Assembly: GCA_963556045.3 (NCBI GenBank)
Contig: CAUVYA020000002.1
Span: forward strand, 496,001-560,000
Length of the DNA stretch: 64,000 nt
Source: UBA4781 sp963556045
GTDB taxonomy: Bacteria; Chloroflexota; Anaerolineae; Anaerolineales; Anaerolineaceae
Direction of reading: 5' to 3'
Of the stretch, positions 17,386 to 25,836 are shown one piece after another (positions within the stretch are counted from its first letter, which is position 1; the number at the start of each line of letters is the position of its first letter). Below the pieces are notes generated by a model, which ran no database searches, was not told the origin of the DNA, and worked only from the letters and a program-made list of their open reading frames with translations. The position numbers and the translations under genes are program-made.

Positions 17386-18257
17386 AAACTTCTCTGCGTT
17401 TTTCATTCTGTATTATTTTTCTTCTCTCATTAACTTCCGGATGTGCCATATCGCTGTCAGACACTCATTTTAGTGGTGAAAAAGCCTATCAACACGTACA
17501 GTCTCAAATGGAATTTGGTGCACGCATTCCTGGAAGTAACGCTATCCAGAAAACTGCTGCGTATATATCAGAGACTCTACAAAATAATTCCTGGAATACG
17601 CTATCCCAATCTTTTGAATTTGAGGGTGTGCCATTATCGAATGTTATCGCAAAAAAAGGGAGTGGTGAGCGAGTTCTCATCATTGCAACTCACTATGACA
17701 CGCGTGCACAAGCAGATCATGATGTGGATACTGCATTCCAAAAAGAACCTGTACCCGGCGCGAACGATGGTGCTTCCGGAACAGCAGTACTGCTTGAATT
17801 GGGTAGGGTATTAACAATACCTGATAATACTCAGGTATGGCTGGTATTTTTTGATGGAGAAGATCAGGGTAACATCAATGGGTGGAAGTGGAGCATTGGA
17901 GCGGATTATTTTGTCCAGCACCTGGAACAATCGCCCGATAAAGCCATCGTCATTGACATGATAGGAGATGGTGATCTGAATATTTATCAGGAACAGAATT
18001 CTGATAAAGAATTGGTCGAGGAAATTTGGTCTGCCGCGGAACAGCTATCCTATCATCCTTATTTCATCCCAGAAACAAGATATGCCATGATTGACGACCA
18101 TTTACCCTTTTTGAACCATGGAATTCCGACAGCGCTTTTAATTGATTTTGATTATGAATTTTGGCATACAACCCAGGACACCATTGAAAATATCTCGTCA
18201 GACAGCCTTCAGATTGTTGGTGATGTATTGTGTCATTGGCTTGAAAATACACCATAA
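17382..18257 (+). CDS. M28-family (glutaminyl cyclase-like) lipoprotein peptidase
   Basis: 291 residues. The N terminus is a lipoprotein signal peptide with lipobox LTSGC (Cys 21), so the protein should be anchored outside the cytoplasmic membrane. The mature part has M28/QPCT zinc-site motifs: ATHYDTR, PGANDGASGTAVLLELGR, VFFDGEDQG, DMIGDGD and FWHTTQDT near the end. These suit a zinc aminopeptidase or a glutaminyl-peptide cyclotransferase; sequence alone does not decide between them. It is translationally coupled to trmFO (ATGA overlap) and followed by a strong terminator. Confidence 0.88.
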   Translation: MKTSLRFSFCIIFLLSLTSGCAISLSDTHFSGEKAYQHVQSQMEFGARIPGSNAIQKTAAYISETLQNNSWNTLSQSFEFEGVPLSNVIAKKGSGERVLIIATHYDTRAQADHDVDTAFQKEPVPGANDGASGTAVLLELGRVLTIPDNTQVWLVFFDGEDQGNINGWKWSIGADYFVQHLEQSPDKAIVIDMIGDGDLNIYQEQNSDKELVEEIWSAAEQLSYHPYFIPETRYAMIDDHLPFLNHGIPTALLIDFDYEFWHTTQDTIENISSDSLQIVGDVLCHWLENTP

Positions 18258-18260
18258 AAA

Positions 18261-18289
18261 AAGACCTCTCGACGAGAGGTCTTTTTTCT
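18261..18289. terminator. Bidirectional terminator
   Basis: AAGACCTCTC, loop GAC, GAGAGGTCTT (18261-18283), flanked by A and T tracts. It ends the trmFO-M28 unit on the plus strand and the sortase-like gene on the minus strand. Confidence 0.9.
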
Positions 18290-18975
18290 CATAGCGGATA
18301 AGCTATTACAAATAATCTACCCCACGCATCTATATCACCCTGCTGGATACAGGTTTGTAAAGTTAAGTGATGTTCACCTGAATACATTTGATAAAAAACA
18401 TCACTTGCTGAATATCTTGTTCCGGTGTATGTATCCTCAAATTGGCTGTTGGAAGAATAAGGAGACAAAGCTTGATAGCGGTAGATATAGGTTACTTTGT
18501 ATAGTTCAATATGACCATCTCCGTATACAACCTGGATAATATTTCCGAATGTCAGATCGAAAAAGTCACTTCCAGCGGCATAATTATGTGCCAAAAAACC
18601 TATGCTTCCATAATTGGATGCCATGCTGAATTGGGTTGCTACTCCTTCTGTTGGAGAAACATATCCAGCATTCCCTGCCGGCTGTTGAACAACCTGTAAT
18701 GCGAATAAATCAGTAGCGTAAACACCACGTATACTGGAAGCCTGTCCATTACTGACAGATTCGACAAATTGACTGATGGATAATTTATCAGGTTGCACTC
18801 CATAAAGGAGGCTGTATCCTGAAAAAGTATCCATTTGTGTTGGTTCGTTAATCGTACTGGTTCCGGTAACCGGAACATTCGGATTATTTATGTTGTTGGC
18901 GGCGAAGAAAAAACTTAGAAGCACTACAACAAAAATCAGTTTTTTCATTTTTTTTACTCTCATCTTCACTTTCAT
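18289..18975 (-). CDS. Secreted sortase-fold protein under c-di-GMP riboswitch control
   Basis: 228 residues at most. The N terminus is a signal peptide or membrane anchor (MKKLIFVVVLLSFFFA). The rest shows the sortase signature in order: His in GFLAHNYAAGSDFFDL, Cys in the TLxTC-like LTLQTC, and Arg in GRLFVIAYPL at the very end. Sortases join or cleave surface proteins through a Cys-His-Arg triad. There is no sortase substrate with an LPxTG-type motif beside it. Three in-frame ATGs are possible (18975, 18963, 18948). The last gives the most typical signal peptide; none has a strong Shine-Dalgarno. The upstream leader contains two c-di-GMP aptamers, which supports a role in surface attachment or matrix. 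Confidence 0.75.
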   Translation of the reverse strand: MKVKMRVKKMKKLIFVVVLLSFFFAANNINNPNVPVTGTSTINEPTQMDTFSGYSLLYGVQPDKLSISQFVESVSNGQASSIRGVYATDLFALQVVQQPAGNAGYVSPTEGVATQFSMASNYGSIGFLAHNYAAGSDFFDLTFGNIIQVVYGDGHIELYKVTYIYRYQALSPYSSNSQFEDTYTGTRYSASDVFYQMYSGEHHLTLQTCIQQGDIDAWGRLFVIAYPL

Positions 18976-18991
18976 GTTGACAAGAGCATCT

Positions 18992-19011
18992 GAAAAAACT
19001 GAAAGTCAGTT
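18992..19011 (-). terminator. Expression-platform terminator after the proximal riboswitch
   Basis: On the minus strand AACTGA, loop CTT, TCAGTT, then a run of T. A short stem of 6 bp ending about 18 bases before the sortase-like gene; it is the likely switch for the downstream aptamer. Confidence 0.6.
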
Positions 19012-19019
19012 CCAACAGT

Positions 19020-19119
19020 TTGATTTCCGTTTTCGGCAGTCTGGCGATCATAGCACCTAAATGCTTTAGACCCATGACTTTGCGCCCTCAGTTTTCACTA
19101 AGTTTGCCCTTGTCGAACG
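19020..19119 (-). promoter_or_regulatory. c-di-GMP-I (GEMM-I) riboswitch, gene-proximal copy
   Basis: Read on the minus strand the element contains GGGCAAACTTAG-GAAA-CTGAGG, then GCGCAAAG, then ATGGGTCTAAAGC...GCTATGATCGCCAG. These are the conserved GCAAA / (G)CGCAAAG / tetraloop-receptor blocks of the GEMM-I aptamer, including the GAAA tetraloop hairpin. It is followed by a short terminator and then the sortase-like gene. Confidence 0.85.
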
Positions 19120-19129
19120 TTTTCAGACA

Positions 19130-19155
19130 CAAAAAAAACCTGCTTGCGCAGGTTT
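19130..19155 (-). terminator. Strong terminator between the two riboswitches
   Basis: Minus strand: AAACCTGC, loop GCAA, GCAGGTTT followed by five more T. It lies immediately downstream of the distal aptamer and upstream of the proximal one, so each aptamer has its own terminator. Confidence 0.88.
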
Positions 19156-19175
19156 CTATCTTTTTACGAATATAA

Positions 19176-19268
19176 AAAGATTTCGGAAACCTGGCAGTCA
19201 TAGCAAATTAATGCTTTAGACCCATAGCTTTGCGCCCCCGGTTTTCACCGGGTTTACCTTTTCGTGTC
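19176..19268 (-). promoter_or_regulatory. c-di-GMP-I (GEMM-I) riboswitch, promoter-proximal copy
   Basis: Minus strand: GGTAAACCCGG-GAAA-CCGGGG hairpin, GCGCAAAGC, TATGGGTCTAAAGC, TGCTATGACTGCCAGGTTTCCG. It matches the GEMM-I consensus more closely than the second copy and shares its order of blocks. It starts roughly 20 bases after the predicted transcription start. Confidence 0.88.
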
Positions 19269-19292
19269 TATTTTTCTAAAGGTTCTAGTAAA

Positions 19293-19320
19293 ATTCTACC
19301 ACAAATATGTTTATTGACAA
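19293..19320 (-). promoter_or_regulatory. Promoter of the riboswitch-sortase transcript
   Basis: Minus strand TTGTCA (19320-19315), 16-base spacer, TAGAAT (19298-19293). Its -35 hexamer lies on the same bases as the -35 of the divergent hflX promoter. Confidence 0.65.
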
Positions 19321-19341
19321 CTACAATATTGTTACCATAGT
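19314..19341 (+). promoter_or_regulatory. Promoter of hflX
   Basis: Perfect TTGACA (19314-19319), 16-base spacer, CATAGT (19336-19341) as a weak -10. This places the start about 30 bases before the hflX ATG. Confidence 0.5.
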
Positions 19342-19376
19342 TCTTATTTAACAAATTTCTTATACAAAAGGATATT

Positions 19377-20696
19377 ATGATAAAAAAATCGGGAATTTCA
19401 ACGACTCCCCCACGAGAGAAGGCTATCCTGGTTGGTATCGAATACTCTGCTGACAATTCTCTTTTATCAATGGAAAGTTCACTCGAAGAATTATATCTGT
19501 TGTCTGATACAGCGGGTGTTGATGTGGTTGGAGAGCTTTCTCAGAAACTGGATAAACCCAATCCTTCGACATTCATTGGCTCTGGAAAAGTAAGCGAGCT
19601 TAAAGATCTGGTTTCAGCCTTACAGGCAGACATGGTGATATTTGATGGAGAATTGAATCCGCGTAATTTTCGTGATCTTGAGGAACAATTACCAGAAGGC
19701 ACAAAAGTCATCGACCGCACTGGCTTAATTCTCGATATTTTTGCGCAACATGCAAATACGAGTGAAGGGAAACTTCAGGTCCAATTGGCTCAATACGAAT
19801 ACCTTTATCCCAGACTCACACGCGCCTGGACTCATTTGGTCAGACAGGCAGGAGGCGGCGCTGGTCGCACAGGGAGTACAGGTGGAGTTGGCTTGCGCGG
19901 TCCTGGAGAAACTCAGCTAGAGGTTGACCGGCGGAAAATACGAGAACAGATTAGTGTCTTAAAAGATGATCTGCATAAAGTGCAAAACCATCGTCAGCAA
20001 ACGCGTCTCAAGCGTCAAAAATCAAATATCCCACTGATCGCACTGGTTGGATATACGAATGCCGGAAAATCCACACTGCTCAACCGTTTAACAAAAGCGG
20101 ATGTCTATGTAGCGGATCAATTATTTGCCACACTTGATCCCACTACACGCAAATTATGGTTATCGAAAGGCAAAGAAGCACTTATCACCGATACAGTCGG
20201 TTTCATTCAAAAACTTCCTCATCAACTGGTCGCTGCTTTCCGCGCTACACTGGAAGATATTACAGAAGCAGACCTCCTATTACACGTGGTTGATATTTCC
20301 AATCCGGATGCATCTGCGCAATGGCAAAGTGTAATTCAAACATTGATTGAAATAGAAGCAGATGATATTCCGATGTTAACCGTTTTGAATAAAGTAGATA
20401 AGAATGTACAGGAAAGCGAGATCAATTTGAACTTTCCACAATTTCAGGAAGCAGTTCGTATTTCAGCCAAAACCGGATTTGGTATAGAAGAATTACAAAC
20501 TCGTATTAAAGAATATGTATATGACGCGATGATGTCTATTTCCGTAAAAATCCCATATAAGAAAATGAATTTAGTGAATCTTTTTCATCAGGCGGGACTC
20601 GTTGAAAATGCTGTTAACGAAACAGATTACACACTCATTGAGGGGAAGATCCCTGCCCGCCTTTACAGACAATTTGGTCCCTACAAGGTAGAATAA
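19377..20696 (+). CDS. hflX: GTPase HflX, ribosome-splitting/rescue factor
   Basis: 439 residues. The N-terminal HflX domain is followed by the glycine-rich linker GGAGRTGSTGGVGLRGPGE, a helical segment, and the G domain with Walker A GYTNAGKST, DTVGF and NKVD. HflX binds the large ribosomal subunit and dissociates stalled ribosomes, typically under stress. AAGGATATT precedes the ATG. It is divergent from the c-di-GMP-controlled gene and ends against a hairpin shared with rpmF. Confidence 0.96.
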   Translation: MIKKSGISTTPPREKAILVGIEYSADNSLLSMESSLEELYLLSDTAGVDVVGELSQKLDKPNPSTFIGSGKVSELKDLVSALQADMVIFDGELNPRNFRDLEEQLPEGTKVIDRTGLILDIFAQHANTSEGKLQVQLAQYEYLYPRLTRAWTHLVRQAGGGAGRTGSTGGVGLRGPGETQLEVDRRKIREQISVLKDDLHKVQNHRQQTRLKRQKSNIPLIALVGYTNAGKSTLLNRLTKADVYVADQLFATLDPTTRKLWLSKGKEALITDTVGFIQKLPHQLVAAFRATLEDITEADLLLHVVDISNPDASAQWQSVIQTLIEIEADDIPMLTVLNKVDKNVQESEINLNFPQFQEAVRISAKTGFGIEELQTRIKEYVYDAMMSISVKIPYKKMNLVNLFHQAGLVENAVNETDYTLIEGKIPARLYRQFGPYKVE

Positions 20697-20725
20697 AAAA
20701 AAGGCGCTGACTAACTCAGCGCCTT
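20694..20725 (-). terminator. Terminator of rpmF
   Basis: AAGGCGCTGA, loop of 5, TCAGCGCCTT (20701-20725). On the minus strand it is followed by seven T overlapping the end of hflX. On the plus strand no T tract follows, so it mainly serves rpmF. Confidence 0.85.
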
Positions 20726-20744
20726 AGATTGGTCATTAAAAGGT

Positions 20745-20930
20745 CTACTCGTTATCAACTTCAACGACTTCGCGCCCTTTGTAAAAACCACAACTCGGGC
20801 AAACAGTATGCGGCAATCGCATTTCTCCACAATTACTGCACTGAACCAGATTTTTCGCCTTCAATGCATCATGTGCTCTACGGCGATCCCTTCGCCCTTT
20901 CGATAACTTCCGTTTTGGAAGAGGAGTCAT
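20745..20930 (-). CDS. rpmF: Ribosomal protein bL32
   Basis: 61 residues, the usual size. The basic N terminus (PKRKLSKGRRDRRRAHDA) and a zinc-binding pair CSNC...CPSC in the C-terminal half identify bL32 of the cysteine-containing type. GGAGG lies 5 bases before the ATG at 20930. It stands alone, without the usual DUF177 partner gene. Confidence 0.96.
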   Translation of the reverse strand: MTPLPKRKLSKGRRDRRRAHDALKAKNLVQCSNCGEMRLPHTVCPSCGFYKGREVVEVDNE

Positions 20931-21126
20931 TTTGTACCTCCGTTAGTAACATAAAAACGACCCGTAATTATAAGCATAAGCCTGCGATTATGTCAAGTTT
21001 ATGTACAGCCTTACTATCCACACCGTTACCCACATAGTGCTTTATGACAAATAAAGTCAGTATTAAGAAGGTCAACCTTTTATATAGAAAAAATATCGAT
21101 TATAAACATATATAACGGAGTAGATT

Positions 21127-22152
21127 ATGAGAAATGAAGTTATTTTAATTACCGGCGCAAATGGAGAGATCGGTCATGGACTGATCAAATCTCTGGCACA
21201 GAGAAATGGAACACAGATCGTCGCGCTGGATCTTAAACCACTGGATGACAGTCTGGTCTCTTACTGCGACCGCTTCATCCAGGGCGACATTCTGGATTCC
21301 ATGCTGCTGGGTCGTTTGATGGCAGAATATGACATTACCACCATTTATCACCTCGCCTCTATTCTTTCGACCAAGGCTGAATACAATCCAGAAACTGCCC
21401 ATAAGATCAATGTCGAAGGAACACTCAATCTACTGCGCCTGGGTGTGGAATTAAGTACCTGGCAAGGCAGCTCTGTTAAATTCATTTATCCCAGTTCCAT
21501 CGCTGTCTATGGCTTGCCTGATCTTGAAATAAAAAAGCAGGAGGGCAAGATCAAGGAATGGATGCGCTGCTCTCCCATAACCATGTATGGCTGCAATAAA
21601 CTCTATTGTGAGAACCTTGGTAAATACTATACGCATTATTATCGGCAGTTAGCAAAAGATCGCAGCAGTCACTCTATTGACTTCCGCTGTATCCGCTTCC
21701 CCGGTCTAATCTCCGCAGAAACGATCCCCTCTGGCGGGACCAGTGATTACGGACCAGAAATGCTGCACAGTGCAGCCAGAGGCGAACACTACGCCTGCTT
21801 TGTACGAGCTGACACTCGCATTCCTTTCATGGTCATGCCGGATGCCATTAAATCACTCTTAATGCTCGAAAGTGCTCCTCGTGCATCTTTGACTCAATCG
21901 GTCTATAATGTGACAAGCTTCTCACCAACAGCAAAAGATATTTATGATGTGGTCAAACTAGCTTACCCGAATGCCGATATAACTTTTGATGTCCACCCAC
22001 AACGTCAACGCATCGTTGATAGCTGGCCGGAAGATTGTGATGATTCTGCAGCATCTCATGATTGGGGATGGAAACCTGATTATGATATGCAGAGATCCTT
22101 TGACGAATACCTCCTCCCGGCAATCAGAGATCTTTATAAAAGCAGAAACTAA
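21127..22152 (+). CDS. SDR-type NAD-dependent epimerase/L-threonine 3-dehydrogenase-like protein
   Basis: 341 residues of the extended short-chain dehydrogenase fold: NAD motif TGANGEIG at the N terminus, SSIAVYG and the catalytic YGCNK (YxxxK). The segment FPGLISAETIPSGGTSDYGPEM followed by CFVRADTRIPFMVMPDAI is typical of the UDP-galactose-epimerase-like L-threonine dehydrogenases, which oxidise threonine to 2-amino-3-ketobutyrate. That reaction feeds glycine, and glycine cleavage is encoded at the left of the window, but the genes are not linked. GGAG lies 6 bases before the ATG. It overlaps the convergent glycerate-kinase remnant by 4 bases. Confidence 0.78.
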   Translation: MRNEVILITGANGEIGHGLIKSLAQRNGTQIVALDLKPLDDSLVSYCDRFIQGDILDSMLLGRLMAEYDITTIYHLASILSTKAEYNPETAHKINVEGTLNLLRLGVELSTWQGSSVKFIYPSSIAVYGLPDLEIKKQEGKIKEWMRCSPITMYGCNKLYCENLGKYYTHYYRQLAKDRSSHSIDFRCIRFPGLISAETIPSGGTSDYGPEMLHSAARGEHYACFVRADTRIPFMVMPDAIKSLLMLESAPRASLTQSVYNVTSFSPTAKDIYDVVKLAYPNADITFDVHPQRQRIVDSWPEDCDDSAASHDWGWKPDYDMQRSFDEYLLPAIRDLYKSRN

Positions 22153-23546
22153 TATGCGAATAAAATTACGAGATCATTGACATTCGTCCCACTGGGTCCG
22201 GTCTTTATCAATCCTCCTACTTTCTCCAAATAGGGATAGGCATCATTATTCTTTAGATAGGTCTCAATTTCCAGACCTGCTTGTTGTCCTTTCATCATCG
22301 TTTCACCGGTTACAAAAGCGCCGGCAGCGTCCGTCGGTCCATCTTCCCCATCTGTCGCAATAGAAAGAACACCAGCATTTGATAATCCTGCAATTTCCCG
22401 GGCTGCCGACAACGCCAGCTCCTGATTCCTACCGCCTTTCCCATTTCCATGAATTGTTACCGTTGTTTCCCCTCCGAAAATCCAACAGCATTTGTCAATG
22501 GAGTTCTTCCTTTTTTTTATCTCTTCTCGCAAGAAAGCACCCAGTTTAGAACCAGTATCACTTGCTTCGCCTTGAAGCCTGTTATCTATGATGCGGGTTG
22601 TAAATCCCAATTTCGTGGCGGTATCACAAGCCGCCTGAGCCGCACTGGTGTTGTTCCCGATCATAATATTTTCAATGTAATGATCAGGATTAATGTTAAC
22701 CAACGAATGTGTATCTCTTTCCTGAAATTCATCATCGAATAAATATTTCAAAACGCGGGAAGGGATTTTTTTAACCAGAGCATATTTTTTTAATATATAC
22801 TCTGCCTTCATAATATCCGAAATAGGTGCAACGGTTGGTCCCGATGCAATGATATCCAGTGGATCTCCTACTACATCAGAAAGGATCAGAGTAATGATAT
22901 TGGCAGGAGAAAGCAGTTTTACCAATCCACCACCTTTGAACTGATCCAACCCCTGACGGATAACATTGATCTCCTGTATTGCTCGCGCCGCTTTCCAGCA
23001 ACAACCTGGTCACTTTCTGGTAATCCGCAACTCTGATCCCCGCTCTTCGGTAGTATCGCCAGTGAAGATCCTCCTCGCCTGAGATCAAGACAGATCACCA
23101 TATCTTCCGGATAGCATCATTTCCTAACGTGCATCCAAAGAATCCCTGACCGCATTCTGGCTACGAATGGTTGGCACAGGGTGATCGCCTTCACGAACGT
23201 TTGAATTTCTGGCAGAAGATATTCTGCCCTGTATCGCATCACTGTGTTTGGTAATGACGTGCGCCATTGAAATGGTAACCCCGGTAGAGCAGCTTTTTTC
23301 GCCCCGGCTGCCATGGTTTGAGCAGCTTTCCCCAAACCGAATATATGGATCTTTTGCTGTGCCTTCAATAGTATGAATTGCAGACTGGATAAAAATCTCA
23401 TCCTGATGGTGTTGGATAGCTTTTTGTACCGCTTGACCTGGATCAACCCGTTTGAACATAGCTTCCAGTACGGCGCGGATTTCATCTTTTATAATACTTT
23501 GATCGATATTCTCACATTGAATGGTTATTATTTTTTGTTGTAACAT
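22149..23546 (-). pseudogene. Glycerate 2-kinase (GckA/MOFRL family), broken by several frameshifts
   Basis: The 3' half (22149-22949) reads cleanly as the C-terminal part of a MOFRL-type glycerate kinase: FKGGGLVKLLSPA, LSDVVGDPLDIIASGPT, GGETTVTIHGNGKGGRNQELAL and DGEDGPTDAAGA. The 5' half needs all three frames to be read. It starts at MLQQKIITIQCENIDQ (23546), shifts before IHIFGLGKAAQTMAAGAKKA, shifts back for ITKHSDAIQGRIS and GDHPVPT, meets a TAG near 23127, and shifts again around DMVICL, GGSSLAILPKSG, VADYQKVTRLLLESGAS and IQEINVIRQGLDQF. At least five single-base indels are needed. The conserved residues between them are intact, so either the gene was disabled very recently or the sequence is faulty here. 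The enzyme would phosphorylate glycerate to 2-phosphoglycerate. Confidence 0.85.
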
Positions 23547-23678
23547 AAGGATATTTTAATAGGGAAAATTGAACATTCAACCTCTGCAGATTTTTTCGAA
23601 AAAGGGTAAAATTGATATTTGTGCCCGGCATTATACGGGAAAACTATCAAAAACTATCAATTTTCAGGAGGTTTTACT

Positions 23679-25790
23679 GTGGACCTTAAGGTTATGAACG
23701 GTTTGCTAACGCCAAAAGCTGTAGCGATCATTGGTGCGTCCTCGACCCCAGGTAAGATCGGGCATACCGTCGTCAAGAATCTGGTTGAAAGTAATTATGA
23801 GGGGAAGATTTATCCGGTTAATCCAAAAGCGGATGAGATACTCGGCATCAAATGTTATGCTTCAGTTTCAGATATTCCAGGTGAAGTTGATGCAGCCATT
23901 CTCACCATCCCGGCAAAATTCGTGCTTGATTCCATCAAGGAATGCGGTGAGAAAGGGGTCAAGGGGTTGATCATCATTACTTCAGGCTTCAGCGAAGTTG
24001 GCGAGAAAGAACTTGAAGAAGAGCTTGTTACAATCGCTAAATCGTATGGAATGCGAATTCTCGGTCCCAATATTGTTGGCGTTCTTTCCAACTCTGACAA
24101 ATTCAATGGTTCTTTCGCTCCCTTCCTTCCGTTGAAAGGGAATGGTTCGTTAGTTTCACAAAGTGGTGCATTATTGATCGGTATTGACGCTGCCACATAT
24201 CTGCGTGGTGTCGGTTTCGATAAGTTGATATCGATCGGCAATATGTCAGATGTCAGTTTTGCTGACACTATCGAATGGCTTGATCAGGACAAGAACACCA
24301 AATGTATCTCACTTTACATTGAAGGCTTCAAAGAAGGTCGACGTGTGATCGAAGTCTCCCAAAAAGCAACCAAACCGATCATCGGTTTAAAATCAGGCAT
24401 TTCAGCTCATGGAGCAGCAGCTGCTGCTTCCCATACCGGTTCTCTTGCTGGTGCAGCCAAGATCTACGAAGCAGCCTTCAAGCAAGCCGGAATTATTTGG
24501 GCAGATGATCTTGATAACCTGTTTGATCGCACACAGGCACTTTCTCTGCAACCACCGATGAAAGGCGATAATCTCTTGATCATCACCAATGGTGGAGGAG
24601 TGGGTGTTCTGGCTACCGATGCGGCAGAAAAATATGGTATCCCTCTGAAATTTGCTCCAGAAGATGTGCAAGCAGAGTTGAAAAAACATATGCCGGCTTT
24701 TGGATCTGCCAAGAACCCGGTTGATCTGACCGGTATGGCAGGAACAGAATGGTACGGTGATTCTGTTAAATATGCCATTCAGCACCCCTGGGTGGATGGT
24801 TTAGTTGTTCTGTATTGCGAAACTGCTATGACTGATCCATCGGAAATAGCACAAGGTATTAAGAACGCCATCGCCGAATCAGGCGTCACCAACAAACCAG
24901 TCACGGTTTCTTATGTCGGTGGTGAAAAATCCGAGAAAGCCATGCGCTGGCTGGTCGATAATGGTCTCCCTGCGTATGGAGCCCCCGATCTTGCTATCAA
25001 TGCCATTGCTGCTCTGCGCGAATTCGCTCTGAATAAAGAGAATAACAATACGGTTGTGAATGATACACAAGGTATCGATAAACAAAAAGCGCTGGCAGTA
25101 ATCGAAAAAGCACGTGCCAATGGTCGCGATGCTCTCACCGAGATGGAAGCGAAACAAGTTTTCGAAGCGTATAAGTTGCCCGTTACCCATTCTCGAGTAG
25201 CGACATCTGAGGATGAAGCAGTAAAACTGGCAGAAGAGATCGGATATCCGGTTGTCATGAAGATCGTCTCCCCCCAAATTCTTCATAAATCAGACGCGAA
25301 TGGTGTGAAAGTGAACATTAAAAATGAAGAAGCTGTTCGCAACACCTATCACACGATCTTGGAGAATGCCAGGAACTACAAAGCTGACGCCGATATACAC
25401 GGTGTACTTATACAGGAAATGGCTCCTATGGGAACCGAGGTTATTCTTGGCTCTGTTAACGATTCAACATTTGGACCTACTGTGATGTTTGGCTTGGGAG
25501 GCATCTTTGTGGAAGTGCTGAAAGATGTTACCTTCCGTGTAGCTCCCTTCTCGAAAAAACAGGCGTTGGAAATGATCTCTGAAATCAAAGGCGCACCCAT
25601 CCTTCAGGGAGTCCGGGGTGAATTACCCAGAGATATTGATGCTTTAGCAGATGCTATCTGCAAATACGCATTCATGGTAATAGATCTCTCTGAGGAAATC
25701 AGCGAATCGGATGCCAATCCCGTTATGGTTTACGAAGTAGGTGAAGGTTTGAAAGTAGTGGATGCACGCGTCATTCTGAAAAAGAAATAA
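23679..25790 (+). CDS. ADP-forming acetate/acyl-CoA ligase, fused alpha-beta type
   Basis: 703 residues. It converts an acyl-CoA, ADP and phosphate into the acid, CoA and ATP, a common way for fermenters to conserve energy. The alpha part has the CoA-binding domain (AVAIIGASSTPGKIGHTVVKNL) and ligase-CoA domains with the phosphorylatable His in AASHTGSLAGA. The beta ATP-grasp part starts near residue 480 (YKLPVTHSRVATS, GYPVVMKIVSPQILHKSD, MFGLGGIFVEVLKDV). I take GTG at 23679 as the start: AGGAGG lies 7 bases upstream and the CoA-binding strand starts about 15 residues in. A strong terminator follows. Confidence 0.92.
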   Translation: MDLKVMNGLLTPKAVAIIGASSTPGKIGHTVVKNLVESNYEGKIYPVNPKADEILGIKCYASVSDIPGEVDAAILTIPAKFVLDSIKECGEKGVKGLIIITSGFSEVGEKELEEELVTIAKSYGMRILGPNIVGVLSNSDKFNGSFAPFLPLKGNGSLVSQSGALLIGIDAATYLRGVGFDKLISIGNMSDVSFADTIEWLDQDKNTKCISLYIEGFKEGRRVIEVSQKATKPIIGLKSGISAHGAAAAASHTGSLAGAAKIYEAAFKQAGIIWADDLDNLFDRTQALSLQPPMKGDNLLIITNGGGVGVLATDAAEKYGIPLKFAPEDVQAELKKHMPAFGSAKNPVDLTGMAGTEWYGDSVKYAIQHPWVDGLVVLYCETAMTDPSEIAQGIKNAIAESGVTNKPVTVSYVGGEKSEKAMRWLVDNGLPAYGAPDLAINAIAALREFALNKENNNTVVNDTQGIDKQKALAVIEKARANGRDALTEMEAKQVFEAYKLPVTHSRVATSEDEAVKLAEEIGYPVVMKIVSPQILHKSDANGVKVNIKNEEAVRNTYHTILENARNYKADADIHGVLIQEMAPMGTEVILGSVNDSTFGPTVMFGLGGIFVEVLKDVTFRVAPFSKKQALEMISEIKGAPILQGVRGELPRDIDALADAICKYAFMVIDLSEEISESDANPVMVYEVGEGLKVVDARVILKKK

Positions 25791-25807
25791 CCCGAATTAT
25801 ATAGAAA

Positions 25808-25836
25808 GAGGCTGGTATATCAACCAGCCTCTTTTT
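25808..25836 (+). terminator. Terminator of the ADP-forming ligase
   Basis: GAGGCTGGT (25808-25816), loop ATATCA, ACCAGCCTC (25823-25831), TTTTT. The stop codon of the convergent gene lies inside the hairpin. Confidence 0.85.

Noticed and set aside
23641..23660. Direct repeat of a 10-base unit (AAACTATCAA twice)
   Set aside because: Too short to be more than chance or a small slippage product; no link to a site or gene end.
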